From: Omphalotus guepiniiformis | Lineage: Eukaryota > Basidiomycota > Agaricomycetes > Agaricales > Omphalotaceae | Assembly (NCBI GenBank): GCA_028554645.1 | Contig: JAQOOI010000022.1 | Coordinates: 2,418,001 to 2,482,000 of the forward strand | DNA length: 64,000 nucleotides | Reading direction: 5' to 3' | Part shown: positions 1 to 14,100 of the stretch, piece after piece | Layout of the letters: the number at the start of each line of letters is the position of its first letter | Numbering within the stretch: position 1 is the first letter of the stretch | Notes under the pieces: generated by a model | What the model was told of the DNA's origin: nothing | Database searches by the model: none | The model's input: the letters and a program-made list of their open reading frames with translations, nothing else | Program-made: the position numbers and the translations under genes

Positions 1-1856
1 TTGGAACTTTCTAGTGGTCTACGGGTGAGTTATGTCTTCACGTATGCAATTAGATTTGACTGTTCCTCTCTATCAGACAACCCTTGCACTTGTCCCCCTT
101 CACCTTGGACGACTTGGAGCACGCCATCAAGCACTCTGTAGCTGACTACCCGTGTCCACTATTGGCCGAGGTTCACTCTACACTCATATATAACCTCCGA
201 ACTGTGCCATTTCAACGACACAGTGCATTGATGTCGTTGCTGAGGAGAAAGGAGGCACTTGAAGCAGACGACATTCCTGATGAACCCTGCTTTGGGGTCA
301 CCATTGAGCAGCTCTCTAGTGCTATGGCTGACGTTGGCAACAACTGGGAAAGAGTTCCTCTTCGTCATGCCGAAGGTCGAGAAGGCTGGGAAGAAGCACT
401 TGTCGGGTGCCTAAAAGATGTTTGTTCTCGGTACTAGCTATCTCTTTTATATTCTCATTGATGTTCTTTCCCCCCCTCAGCATGCAACCCTAGAAAACTT
501 TCCTCGCATTCGAGAGATTCTGACCAAGCTTCTTTTCGCGCCAGAAGCTGAGGACGGTCCCTCTGCTCAGGATCATTCCGATCCGTCACCTCCAAGCTCG
601 AGAGGACCATCACCTAGTACTTCTGCTTCTCCCCCAAAACTTCTTACCGTCCCCTCCGTTCCAAGCGAGCGGTATATCAAGCTCTGCCCTGAAGACCGAA
701 TAGCTATCGTATCTTTCATGACGAATCTGGCGGTGTCAAGCAAAGCTATTCACTCGCACATGGAGTCCTGCGAAGAGCAGCTGACAGCCCTTCGGAAAGA
801 AAAGATAGAGGTGAATCGAATGAAGAAGCAGTAGTACGTATTTCCCGACATTCCTCTTGCAAATTATATTGACCGCGTCTTAGCACTGAGGAGATGAATA
901 TCCTCATAGGCGAAACTAAGGGGGATCCGACGCCTTCGATGGAAGATGATACACCGCCTGGCCAAGATCCTAGTGATCTTTCGGACGCGCCCGCTTCTGA
1001 TAACGGCTCAGAGTCTGCCTCTACTTCAGGCAAGTCAAAAAAGGGTACACAACGGCAAAAAGATCTTCGACAGATGGCTCAATTGCAAGCCCATTCGAAA
1101 CAGCGCGAGGCTGCACGAGCTAAGCAAGCGTCTGTCAAACAAGCTATGGCGGAACACCGCCGCCTGGACGAAGAGGTGAATAAACTCGAGCGACGCCTGG
1201 AAGGCATTGAGCGCGACTTTAGGAAGCTTCTGGGCGGTGTGAGAGTCAAGGCTATGGGTAAAGATCGGTTCTATAATCGTATATGGTGGTTCGATGGTCT
1301 TGGTTCAGCCAACTTGCTAGGTAGTGGGGGTGTCACACAATACGGCGCCGGTCGACTCTTTATCCAAGGTCCGAGTGAGTTTGATCTAGAGATTTTGCAA
1401 AGGAGAACGGAAGACGACGTACATGCTCGAAGACTTGAAGAGGAAGGGGAAGAGGGTATATTGAGTTCTGGAGAATGGGCTGTCTACTCGGATCTCGAAG
1501 AGGTATTCTTTTCTGTTCTTCATCCTTCATCTTTCACCCAATGTTGATTTGTGACAATCCCTTAGATCGACGAGTTTGTTGCGTGGTTAAATCCAAAAGG
1601 CCACCGTGAGCTGGCCCTGAAAACCGCTCTCAACAAATGGTGGATACACATAACTGCAGGTATTCGAAAAAGGACGGCGGTGGGTAAAAACATATCAAGG
1701 CTTCGTCTTGTCACTCACTGCTTATTACTGCAGGACATCAATGCTCACGCTAAACTCCCAGAGGCTCGACGCAGCGCTCGTACGAAAGTCAGCAATGATA
1801 TATCCAGAGAACCTTACATGATGTGGACAAATCGCCGTGCAATCAATGCCTCGTAG
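1..1856 (+). CDS. ITC1: ITC1/ACF1-like ISWI chromatin-remodelling subunit, 3' part (5' end outside window)
   Basis: The visible part starts inside a DDT domain: the first exon (1-24) splices to about position 77 and reads WNFLVVYGQPLHLSPFTLDDLE, the helical signature of ACF1/WSTF/Itc1 proteins. A WHIM1-type segment follows (about 480-833), then a basic coiled coil rich in Gln, Arg and Glu (about 1020-1210) and a WHIM2/WSD segment with GKDRFYNRIWWFDG near 1258-1300. The last exons cover 1567-1670 and 1735-1856, ending MMWTNRRAINAS before TAG. Family knowledge: such proteins pair with the ISWI ATPase and set nucleosome spacing in the nucleus; DDT contacts ISWI and WHIM contacts linker DNA. Five or so short introns are needed to join the frames. 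The N-terminal WAC domain expected for the family would lie upstream of the window. The family call is firm; the orthologue name is an inference. Confidence 0.85.
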
Positions 1857-2270
1857 TGTGGTTCCATTTTGTTTTCCTGTTTCATTATTATCTCGTGCAT
1901 CGCGTTCGCGCATTCTTTATTGTATTGATTACCTTTAGAAGAGCTCGCACCATACTTAACCGTCCGTCTATCATGCATACTATCCAGATGCCTACATACA
2001 ATGTGCTATTATCGTTATAAATTACCTGCATTTTAACTACTTGGCTAAGATTGTACAACACCCTGTATCAAGCTTTATACTGAGGAGTTTTCGACGCGTG
2101 TGTCCCGACCTCACCATATGGTCGGTCACTGGCACATCGAGGATGCCGAAAAATCTCAAGGATAAGCGCCGAAGGTTGATATGCGTTCCTCAAATGATAA
2201 GGAGTGAAGGAGCGGCTAGGATATTCCTAGGCCGTCCCTTTCACTTTGTCGTATACAGTAATGACATCCT
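1857..2270. other. Intergenic spacer between ITC1-like gene and AVT-like gene
   Basis: This 414-bp stretch holds the 3' UTR of the ITC1-like gene and the promoter and leader of the transporter. An open frame runs through much of it into the next exon, but the frame that continues the transporter has a TAG just upstream of the ATG at 2271, so the open frame is fortuitous. I see no other feature. Confidence 0.5.
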
Positions 2271-4757
2271 GGCGGAGCGGAAGCTTTGTATTTGGGACTT
2301 CGTCCACTCCAGCAAGTGGAACAAGTGTTCGAGATGTGATCGCGTCGTGTGCGTAATACGTATTCAAGCTCTCCCTGACGCCTTAATTCAATGGTTTCTC
2401 TTTCTAGATCGACGTGCGCAATATCTTGTAGTGGGGTCCACAGTCGCATCCATTTCTGACGAATCCAATTCGTTTGAGGACGAGGAGGCTGCAATTCGAA
2501 GTCGCTTTGAGGACGAGGAGCAAATCGAACCCGAAGAGAGTCTTCGGACGGATGGCGAATCGACTCCAGTAGTAGATCAAGATGAGGCTCTTGTAGGGCA
2601 ATTCCACTGGGATGACTTGGACAATGTGCCCGTAGCAACCCCAACCCAAGATGATGCACCTTCTCCATTCAGAACGACCTGGCGAGAGGAACTCTCGCGC
2701 TCTGCTGACGAGGGTACACCGTTATTACGACCCACAACTTCATTCGCTTCGACTCCGACTCAGAGACGCTCCGGACCTTCTGCTGTTGCAAGCAGGTTCC
2801 AGGTCCCAAATGAAGGCCGAACTTATGGGACGGATAATGATGCTCAGATGCCACACACTCGACCACTTGTTAGACGCACATCTACATCGTCCAAGGCCGG
2901 TCATAGTAAACACAACTTTGGTGGTCAGAGTACCTTCGGGCAGACAGTACGTACGCTGCTTTTGACTTCAGATCTTTCGGGTAATGACGGTGCCCTGACA
3001 TGTCCAGCTATTCAACTCTACTGCAATCCTACTTGGGATTGGTGTACTTTCCGAGCCGCTGGCTTTTTCGTATGCTGGATGGGTCCTAGGAACGATCTTG
3101 ATTGTCGGTTACGGATTCGTGAGCTGTTACACGTAGGTTTCTCGCTTTTGTTGGTGGCTTTCAATAACTTGTGCACAGTGCCAAATTACTCGCGCGAATT
3201 ATACTGTCAGATCATCGCCTTCGCTCATATGCTGATATCGGGAGGAAAGCGTTTGGACCAAAGTCGACAGTTGTGATCAGCATTATGTTCTGCCTTGAAC
3301 TTTTCGCGGTCAGGTGAGGACAGCATTTTATTCCTATTTATACCACGATAATTTCGACCCTAAACATCGTCAGTGTCATTTTAGTGACGTTGTACGCGGA
3401 TTCTCTGCATGCTATCATACCCGACTACTCTTCTAATACCTATAAAATATGGGGTCTGCTTCTGTGAGTGTACCACGACGTCTCAATGCATGCATATTGA
3501 CATCTACTAGTTTGATACCAACAATATTTCTGCCGCTCTCTCTTCTGTCGTATACCTCTATGCTGGGTATCATGTCAACGGTGCTGATGATCGTCGTCAT
3601 CCTATACGACGGTTTGACGAAATCGACCGCACCTGGAAGTTTGAGAGACCCAGCTGAGACCTCGTTCATGTTTGATAGCTGGACTAACCTTGGGATTGCC
3701 TATGGATTATTTATGGCAGGCGTGAGTAGCAGCCCCTGTATTCTGCAGTCTACTCTCAAATTTTGCATCTAGTTTTCAGGGCATGCTGTCATACCCTCCC
3801 TTGCTCGCGACATGATAAATCCTGAAGAGTTTGATACAATGATTAATTGGGCATTTGTACGTCGTCCCACATGTGAATACCACTGCTGCTCAAGTTGTCA
3901 TTGCGTGATGTGTAGCTGGTGGCTACTACCATTTATTCGTGCATTGGTTGTGTGGGCTATCTGATGTTCGGATCGGATGTCAGCGATGAGGTGAATGATA
4001 TAATTTCTGATCCTATCCTTTTCTCTTATTCCTTCAATTCAGATCAGCATGGACCTTTTGCGCACGCCAGGATATAATCCGGTCTTGAATGAAGCGACGC
4101 TCTGGATGTTGGTTATTAGTCCCTTGTGAGCTTTTCTTGTTATCCTTTCTCGAAGTTGCTCTCATGGATAATGGAAAGGTCCAAGTTTGCTCTGACTACT
4201 CAGCCAGTACGTACAACTCTTTTCTACTACAAGGATGTCAGGTGTTCATGAGTTCGGTCTAGCTCAATGCTGTTCTCGAAGTTCTCTTGGGTATCGAACC
4301 CGTGCCCTCCTCTCCCGAAGATGTGGCAATGAAGATGGCTGCTCCTGTTCGGTGGTCGATGAGAGCAATACTGGGTCGCATTCAGCGAGTTACTGTCGCA
4401 TTGCTTTCAGTCGGCGTCTCCATCGCTATTCCAGAGTTCAGCGCTCTCATGGCGTTCTTGGGATCGTTTTCTGCATTCATGATTTGCATCATTGGGCCCA
4501 TCGCAGCGAAAGTTGCTATTGAGAGAAAATGCAGTGTCTTCGATGGAGCAATTATGTGTGTTGGTGTAGTTATGGCTGTCTGGGGTATGGTTGGCGGGAA
4601 GTCCACGGCAGGATTTTGCATTCGTCCTTCGGTTCAGCTCAGTTCGCAGATTACATATAACGTGCCTTCATCCGGCTTCTACATGATTCAGGTCGAAATA
4701 GGCTCCGTGAGTCCGGATTATTCAATATTTGTCAAATTTAGTGTACTCCCTTGCTGA
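2271..4757 (+). CDS. Vacuolar amino-acid transporter (AVT family), last exon interrupted by an insertion
   Basis: The family (AAAP, yeast Avt1/Avt3-like) moves neutral amino acids across the vacuolar membrane by proton exchange. Start: ATG 2271 opens MTSWRSGSFVFGTSST; a GT-AG intron joins VIAS to YRRAQYLVVGSTVASISDES. A long acidic, disordered N-terminus (to about 2940) precedes about ten hydrophobic segments, including LFNSTAILLGIGVLSEPLAF and FSGHAVIPSLARDMINPEEF. About eight short introns are required. The final exon reads normally to VMAVWG at 4587. There an insertion replaces the natural tail, and the frame runs on into the insertion to a TGA at 4757. Past the insertion, from 7044, the sequence resumes in frame as ACG GGA GCC GCA TTC and soon stops, giving the expected short hydrophobic tail. 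The transporter core is intact, so the product may still work with a foreign tail of about 55 residues. This start is well supported because a stop lies just upstream in frame. Confidence 0.85.
4580..4587 (+). repeat. Left copy of 8-bp target-site duplication (CTGGGGTA)
   Basis: The octamer CTGGGGTA at 4580-4587 lies inside the last AVT exon and recurs at 7037-7044, each copy flanking an inverted terminal repeat. Deleting one copy together with the insertion restores a continuous reading frame with the expected C-terminus, which is strong evidence of a true target duplication. Eight bases is the usual length for hAT-superfamily insertions. Confidence 0.8.
4590..4637 (+). repeat. Left terminal inverted repeat of the 2.45-kb element
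   Basis: About 48 bases whose first 27 match exactly the reverse complement of 7005-7031. After a one-T indel the similarity resumes, ending with TTCGGTTCAG. The pair defines the element's ends. Confidence 0.75.
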
Positions 4758-5434
4758 ATATCTAGCACCAAGCGAAGGATATATCCTCCAGTTTTGCATG
4801 AAGTGAAAATCTACCCTCAGGCAAGTAAATATACAAGAAACTGCCAGCTTTCTATATGTAGCTGAGCCTTCAAAGTTCAGGTGTCTGCGGTCGGGCCGGG
4901 ATGTGCGCCGAAGATCACTTATGTAATCTCTGCTCCGCGCACTTCCGGCAGAGCCCTCCACTCTTAGCCTTGGGCAAGATCAAGAAAAAACAACCGCTCA
5001 TTGACCATCTTTCTCTTCCAGCTCACATGCACGATCTCCAGTCGAGAGGTGGTACTTATAAGGAAGTTGTACTAAGTGTTTATTATCTATGTATCTGCCT
5101 CTATTACGTAATACGGACAAAGTGTTCCTGCGAAGCCCATCGCCGACTGTGCCGGTGAGCGTACCTTACTGCGTACCTCCGTTCAAGGCCCTCCGCAACC
5201 TCCGGAGTCCGCAGGCGCTCTGTGCTATTCCACCGGAAGCCTCTTTCGCATGTATCGCTGATATTTACCCTCTTTTATTTCTGATTTACCTTCCACAGGC
5301 TCCCTTGTTATACAGGTCTTGAACCTCAATGCCTTTTATGCAACTCACTGAGCTGTATCTACCATGTCTCTTCATTGTACACGGTCTGTCTTATAACAGC
5401 GTATTTTAATCGTTACGAGGGGCAGAGTCTTTAA

Positions 5435-5470
5435 CAATGTATCAAATAAAGTCAATGTATCAAATAAAGT
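5435..5470 (+). repeat. 18-bp tandem duplication inside the inserted element
   Basis: The unit CAATGTATCAAATAAAGT occurs twice head to tail (5435-5452 and 5453-5470) with no mismatch. It lies just before the change to AT-rich sequence. Confidence 0.9.
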
Positions 5471-5949
5471 AAGTACCTACCGGCGCTGTAGAGTTATTGG
5501 GTGAGCGTAAGCGAGCCCAATTGTAGAGGGTGACCCAAAATCCGTTGCAACAGCCACCGCGCGCGCGCTACATTTCGACACAACACAAGTAAATACAGAG
5601 TTTTAATGTGCCGCAGCTTGTAAGCAGATTAAATATGTAGAAATAAAGCTTTTTCTTTTTCTCTTCCCCCTGAGAGTTCTAGGAAGAGGTTCCTTCCATT
5701 CAATAGTATCATACAGTTTATTAATATTTTCAAAAACTCAGACAAAACCTGAAAAAAAACTACTCATGATAAAGTTGTAGTGATATTCTCACTCTACTTT
5801 TTGGAGAATAAGTTGCTCAGCTCTCTTCAGTTGAAGAGTTTCCTCTCTACTCCATTACTCATCAGAAGCCAAACAGTCATCTAACACTTTTAAAAGTTGA
5901 AAATTTTCAGACATATCATTCTTTCACCACCAAGTCTAGTATTGCTCTG

Positions 5950-6710
5950 ACTCAAATCTTTTGTCAATCTAGAGGTAATCCAGAGCATAAGCTGTTTAGA
6001 GATGTGCTCCTTTGTCTGAGGATTATGGACCTATCTCTGCTGGTTATCAGCAATGCAGAACTCACTTTAGGGGAATATCTCTCTCCTGATAAACATTTCA
6101 GATTTGACAAAAGATCCTTTTGGCTGATGATGATAGAATCATGATTACAAGGAATCTGTGGACTTATCATGATGTTTTTAGTAGCTCTAAGGTAATGCCC
6201 TAATGCTTGAATAAGCCAGTGAATGGTGTAAGAGACTTTGTCAGGAAAAACTGGTGTAACTCTTCTGCAAATGCTCAGTGTGAGGATCTATCTTCTGTGG
6301 TATAGTTTTTAGAATGTAAATGATACTAGATGGCAACATTACTTCATCAAGCATTGCACTGAGATTTGGTATAGATTCTCCAATCTAGGCCTAGAAGAAG
6401 TTAATCTTCCTTGGATTCCCATTGCTTAACAGTTTTCTGGGATACTAGAGGGTGACACTGAAATGAACATAACACAGCTATTAGAGCTAACACTGGCTTG
6501 GGCTATAACAATTTACAAGAGTCAAGGTTTGAGTCTAGACACATCAGTTGGACCATCTTTCTTGGTGAGGAGGATTTTTGCTTCAGTTGAATTATCCTTT
6601 GTGCCAGCCATGAGTGAAGACATCAAAAAGAATTGCCTTCCATGACTCATTTATAGAACCTCCTTTGCAAAAATTGCAAAAAGTTAAGAAATGTCTTATG
6701 AGGCAGTATG
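5950..6710 (+). pseudogene. Decayed PIF1-like helicase fragment, AT-rich
   Basis: The clearest piece (6463-6645) reads TQLLELTLAWAITIYKSQGL, then SLD, close to the PIF1-helicase pattern LPLxLAWAxTIHKSQGxTLD. It continues with a segment resembling the FxxGLxFVAISR motif, partly degraded, and after a stop YRTSFAKI resembles the usual RTSF end. An upstream stretch (about 5975-6170) is compatible with the central part of such helicases but is broken by stops. Base composition is far more AT-rich than the surrounding genes. PIF1-like helicases occur in Helitrons and in dispersed fungal repeats; which source this has cannot be told. It is clearly non-functional. Confidence 0.55.
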
Positions 6711-6972
6711 ATGTCCAGATTTAAAGAAGAGAGGAATTGAAGTTGGTAGTTGGTACTTAATGATTATAAAGTTGACTTCAATAGTGAATTATAATTTTAA
6801 TATTAATTAATTTCTTCAATGAGTATTCTTGCATACTAATTGGTACATGCAAAACCAGTGAATTTGATCATAAAATACGCTTACCCATATGCAGTAGGAG
6901 CCTAGCTCGTAATGCAAACCTAGTTATCCATTTCGCTGGACACATCATTAGCTGGTAGGCTGCACGTGCCAA

Positions 6973-7031
6973 CTGAACCGAACGACGAAGCGAGGATGCA
7001 AATGCAAATCCTGCCGTGGACTTCCCGCCAA
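6973..7031 (-). repeat. Right terminal inverted repeat of the 2.45-kb element
   Basis: Read on the minus strand this begins with the same 27 bases as the left end, then diverges by small indels (TTTGCATTTGCATCC against TTTTGCATTCGTCC) before the shared TTCGGTTCAG. The arms differ by a few indels, so the insertion is not brand new. Confidence 0.75.
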
Positions 7032-7036
7032 CGTCA

Positions 7037-7044
7037 CTGGGGTA
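7037..7044 (+). repeat. Right copy of 8-bp target-site duplication (CTGGGGTA)
   Basis: Second copy of CTGGGGTA. The bases that follow (from 7045) continue the interrupted AVT reading frame: read after GTC TGG GGT they give ACG GGA GCC GCA TTC CTT TCT GCT TGA. This is the displaced 3' end of the transporter gene. Confidence 0.8.
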
Positions 7045-7295
7045 CGGGAGCCGCATTCCTTTCTGCTTGATGTGGAAGACAATCCACTACCTAGATCACC
7101 TAGGTACAATTTATTGCGTAAGATGCACATTGCGCCTTGAATATCTACTCAAACTAGGATGAAATGTAATCTCTTAAATTTGCTGAGATCAGTGCTGGAA
7201 CAAAGCTAGCGCTCAATTTCGTCCTTTTTGGGTGATACATAGACCCTCGGTTTGCACACATACCACACTTTACGTTGCTCCCACAAATTCTTGTC

Positions 7296-8473
7296 ATGGC
7301 TAGCCCTCCATTTGTACCTCTCCTTCCAACAGCTTTCGCTCTTTTGCTGAGTTTTCATGGCTTACGACGGAAATCTCTTTCACCATCCGGTGCTGCTACT
7401 GCATTCGTTGTTGGCCTCCTTATGATGACTGGTGGAACGACTGTTTTCGGTGTCTCACTGATTGCGTTTTATTTGACCGGAAGTCGCGCTACGAAATGTA
7501 CGTCTGAGTAGGTTCCGTCCAGTGTCACAGCTTAATTGGCCTGTGAAGACGGAAAACAGAGAAAGGCACGTCTGGAAGACGGATATCACGAAGCTGGGTA
7601 CCGCTCTGGTTGGCAAGTCTTAAGCAACTCGTTCGCGGCTTTTATCGCATGCGTTCTGTGGAATGTCCTTTTTTCTGGGTCCAGCTTGCAGTCCTTCCTG
7701 ATCGACTCGATACCAGGCTCGAGAGATAACCTGCACAAATTAATTGGGCTTAAAGAAACCGATACCCTAGATTACGCTAAAGGAAACTCTTGGTGTCCTA
7801 TCGACGGGACCATAGCTCATGGCTGGAGCAGGGCATTTATTTTCGCTGCGTTGGGGTAGGTCAAACTAGTGTTACTTCGCGTTTGTTCACCACGCTGACA
7901 GACTCTAGCCATTTTGCTTGCTGTCTCGGAGATACACTTGCTTCCGAGTTGGGGATACTATCTAGCTCTATGCCTATACTCATCACAACGCTCAAACCCG
8001 TACCTCCGGGCACAAACGGAGGTATGAGTGTTGGAGGAACACTTGCTTCAATTGCTGGTGGCGCTATTATGGGCCTAGTGACGACTATTTCCTTGTTGAT
8101 CGAGAGTTCGAGGTGCAGAGAGAGCTCCCTGTCTGTTGCCTTCAGTTTAATTTGCTGGGGTGCAATTGGAGGTGGAACCGGCAGTCTTGTAAGCCGCGTC
8201 AATGTTTTCTGTCGGTGTCGTTACTGAGCAAGGTTTCAGGCTGACTCCCTTCTGGGCGCTACCATTCAACAGACGCGGTATTCGCAAGAGCAAAAGAAGA
8301 TCCTGCAGGATGAAAGCACGCTAAAGGGTCCAGTCAAGGTGATAAGTGGATTGAATTTGTTGACCAATAATCAGGTGAGAATCATCTGAGCACTTTTCAA
8401 CAAAGGTCTCATGAATATGTAGGTTAATGTCGTTTCAAGCATATTCACAAGTATCTGGATGTCTTTCCTATGA
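7296..8473 (+). CDS. TMEM19/DUF92 family membrane protein
   Basis: Start ATG 7296 (MASPPFVPLLP). The protein has several membrane helices and the family's conserved Gly-rich segments: LSPSGAATAFVVGLLMMTGG near the start, CCLGDTLASELGILS, PVPPGTNGGMSVGGTLAS and GAIGGGTGSLADSLLGA. Four or five introns are required, for example 7500-7549 and one ending at 8239; the last exon (8423-8473) reads VNVVSSIFTSIWMSFL then TGA. Plant and bacterial relatives act in prenyl or phytyl phosphate metabolism, with GD and NGG motifs that may bind nucleotide and metal; the fungal role is unsettled. The gene starts about 250 bp beyond the insertion, so its promoter lies over the displaced end of the AVT gene. Confidence 0.85.
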
Positions 8474-8701
8474 CGCATTTCAAGACGTGCTTGATCTATT
8501 ATGTATATGTCTGGGTACTTATAATCATGCCATTGAATGTACCAAGAACGCGTATTCAATGGAGATGCCTGAAGCATACATGAATTTTTTGTAGATGATA
8601 GACTTGCTTCTGTTACGATTTTGCGGCTTGCGAGATGACTTTGGTGAGCTCTATACGAATGAAATGAGGCTATATGAAAACTGGAGAATTGACTAGTAAA
8701 T

Positions 8702-9551
8702 TCACGTACGGGGCAACTTGATGTTCTCTTGGACGACAGTAGCCTCAATTTGATTGTCAGGGTTGGGTGGGACATTCACTACTGTGCCCGATGAATCGAG
8801 TGTCCACCCGAGCTTGTCGATGTATGCATGTAATTCATCTGGAGCTGGAAATGACAGTTGTCAGAGAGCGCCCCAACAGCGAAGACTTATATAGTTACTG
8901 TTTATGTCCAGATACAACCCCAGACGATCGGTGCCAATCCTGGTGAAAGTCGACTTGACTGCACGGATGGCAACCTCACGGACAGAATCTTCGAATCCGA
9001 CACACTCCACTGTATAGTTATCGCGAAGACTCTCCAGGGACTCTGAGTGGTATGCTCTCCAGAAGGCAGGGAATGCACACCGATAAAGCAGGTGATGCAG
9101 ACCTTGGAGGATAGGGAGAAGCGAAGGAAGAGGGTCTGGTTCATCAAGGGTTGCATTTGGTGGTCTCTCATCTAGTAAGGATATACAGAGGTTGAAGTCG
9201 GGTAGAGGTGAAGCAGTAAGAGCTTTTATGAGGATGTTGATGACAACGTCAGGATTGTAGAGATCAGAATTGAATTGGTATCTGGAAAAATTCGTTCAGA
9301 GTTATAGACAAGAGTACAGTCAGGTTCATACAGTTTTAGGATAGCTAGGTTAGCCAAGCAATCGTATTCCTGACTCCGTATTTGATGATAGAGGTAATCT
9401 TCGAGGATACCAACATTGGAAGGATTGTATCGGTCTGAGCTGCTCGGTTAGACCTGCAAAACAATGAGAATTAAATTGACTTGCCTACGCCCGAAACAAG
9501 ATTTTCTATGAGTTCTGTCCTGGTCGGAGGGGATATCCACGAAGCGGCCAT
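8702..9551 (-). CDS. eIF3k: Translation initiation factor eIF3 subunit k
   Basis: Start ATG at 9551 reads MAASWISPPTRTELIENLVSGV, joined by an intron to DRYNPSNVGILEDYLYHQ, the usual N-terminus of eIF3k. The body reads YDCLANLAILKLYQFN and the PCI-like segment YRCAFPAFWRAYHSE. A 54-nt intron precedes the last exon, which reads PDELHAYIDKLGWTLD and ends NIKLPRT then TGA (8702-8704). eIF3k is a small non-essential subunit of the eIF3 complex bound to the 40S ribosome. The first intron has to use a GC donor (G/GCAAGT at about 9484) to keep frame and conserved residues. The gene is divergent from the WDR5-like gene, with 107 bp between start codons. Confidence 0.9.
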
Positions 9552-9658
9552 GGAAATACAGAGAGAGGTTCAAAGAACTTTTTTCCCGCACGTGACAAAG
9601 CGCGATATGTCTAGCACTTATTCTGATATTATTTATTCAACTTCATCTTTCTTTTGCT
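9552..9658. promoter_or_regulatory. Shared divergent promoter of eIF3k and the WDR5-like gene
   Basis: Only 107 bp separate the two start codons. It contains CACGTG (about 9590) and AT-rich stretches but no clear TATA box. A shared promoter is inferred from the distance. Confidence 0.55.
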
Positions 9659-11099
<1,441 letters not shown>

Positions 11100-11148
11100 A
11101 CAGCATTTGCATTTTAGATTGTGTAGTGTATAGTGGCCGTTGTAATGA

Positions 11149-12853
<1,705 letters not shown>

Positions 12854-12983
12854 TTTCGTTTGCATCGGGCTAGTGTTGATGTAGTCTCATATCACAGTTA
12901 ATATTCGTTACCACACGTTCTCTTACACTCGATGAATATTATGTGTTGTACCATGAAATATTACAAGATATCGAATTCGCCTA

Positions 12984-13990
12984 TCATGAGGTGCTACTGG
13001 ATGACTTCCTCCGTTTCCTCTTGCGAACTTCGCCATCTCCCATCCTGCTCAAGTTGTGAGGCTCATCATCATCCTCAGAGCGCTTTCGTTTAACTGCTTT
13101 GTCTGCACGGTCTTTGTGAGGCGCGGTAGAAACAGAAACTGTCTCTTTTGTACTTGATTTCTTTTTCTTCACGCTGAGTGGATTCGGTGCTTTGGGTCCT
13201 TTCCTCTTCTTAGGCGGATGAGTGGAAGCAGTTGGAGTTGATGCAAGCGCTCTTTCAGCACCAGCGGGGTGGAGCGCTTGCTGTTCCATCTACAAACAAG
13301 AAATTAAAGGCGAAATCGAAGTAAGGTGAACCTAGTTACTTGCCGCGTTCTTTGCCCGAATAGTCATGTCACTCGGAGGCTCAAGAATCATCACTGAGCG
13401 ATTGATATGTATGATTGGTACAGCAGGTATGGTTCGAAGCTTGATCCGCAAAGATTGAGACTGAGTCGCAACGACATAACGATGTTTGTTCGTCTCTCCT
13501 ATAGACTTCTCGTCAGCTTCGTTCGAATCACAGTGTATTCCGACTACGCACCTACGACGCTGGTTAAGCACTCATCGCCAGGTATTGGTTCTCGATGGTT
13601 ACATTTTCTTCGTTCAAAAGTTTTCGCCAGATCAACAGCCGGCTGTTGAGATCTTTGCAAGTACAACTCGTGTATACAACACTGGGTGATCACTACGGCG
13701 CTTTGCCGCAACAGTGATCAGCGTCGCTGGCCCACCATATCGAAAAGAGAGACTCACTGGGCTTAGCTTCCCCCTGAAGGACTGTGGACAATTGCCTTCT
13801 AAAATCCGATTGCTGCTCTGTAGCAAATTTGCATATTTCTGAGTCGACTATATAGATTCAAGGATAAGAATATGCACAGAAGATATTTGGCGAACGTCTA
13901 ACCGAGCACTTGATACGGTTGTCGAAATCCAAATGACATGGAATAAAGAGCCATAAGTTTCTTGTACGTCTTTGCTCGTTTTTGCCTCAT
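12984..13990 (-). CDS. UTP23: UTP23-like PIN-domain rRNA-processing factor
   Basis: Start ATG 13990 reads MRQKRAKTYKKLMALYSMSF, the typical N-terminus of Fcf1/Utp23 proteins. Exons then give ICKFATEQQSDFRRQLSTVL and QPAVDLAKTFERRKCNHRE, with the Cys/His residues of the zinc knuckle. After KHRYVVATQSQSLRIKLRTI comes the PIN-like core, with VPIIHINRSVMILEPPS. The last exon (12984-13289) is a Lys-rich tail with APNPLSVKKKK, a motif of the family. UTP23 works in the small-subunit processome, removing snoRNA from pre-rRNA in the nucleolus. It is convergent with polyubiquitin (130 bp) and divergent from EMC7 (110 bp). Confidence 0.88.
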
Positions 13991-14100
13991 CTTGAATATG
14001 AGAAAAGTGGTTGAGGAGGGAGAAGAAATATGTTCACGTGCTCGAAGATCACCATACTCAGTGTTTGTAGTGGAAGTCCTAACATAGATCCTTCAACATT

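Larger units (their letters stand above)
4588..7036. mobile_element. 2.45-kb inserted element with inverted terminal repeats and 8-bp duplication (hAT-like, non-autonomous)
   Basis: The left end has GTTGGCGGGAAGTCCACGGC from 4590, and the reverse complement of the same bases ends at 7031; the match is exact for 27 bases and continues imperfectly (TTCGGTTCAG at 4628-4637 against its complement at 6973-6982). Both ends begin TG next to CTGGGGTA duplications. The interior has no open transposase. It has two parts: 4640-5480, of ordinary base composition and without a convincing gene, and about 5500-6860, distinctly AT-rich and holding a decayed PIF1-like helicase. The second part may be a nested insertion. 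The 8-bp duplication suggests the hAT superfamily, but without a transposase this is an inference. The insertion sits in the last exon of the AVT gene. Confidence 0.75.

Noticed and set aside
2041..3276. 411-codon open frame covering the AVT gene start
   Set aside because: The frame crosses a real intron (ending at about 2407) and continues through a second one from about 2948; the true start is ATG 2271 in another frame before splicing.
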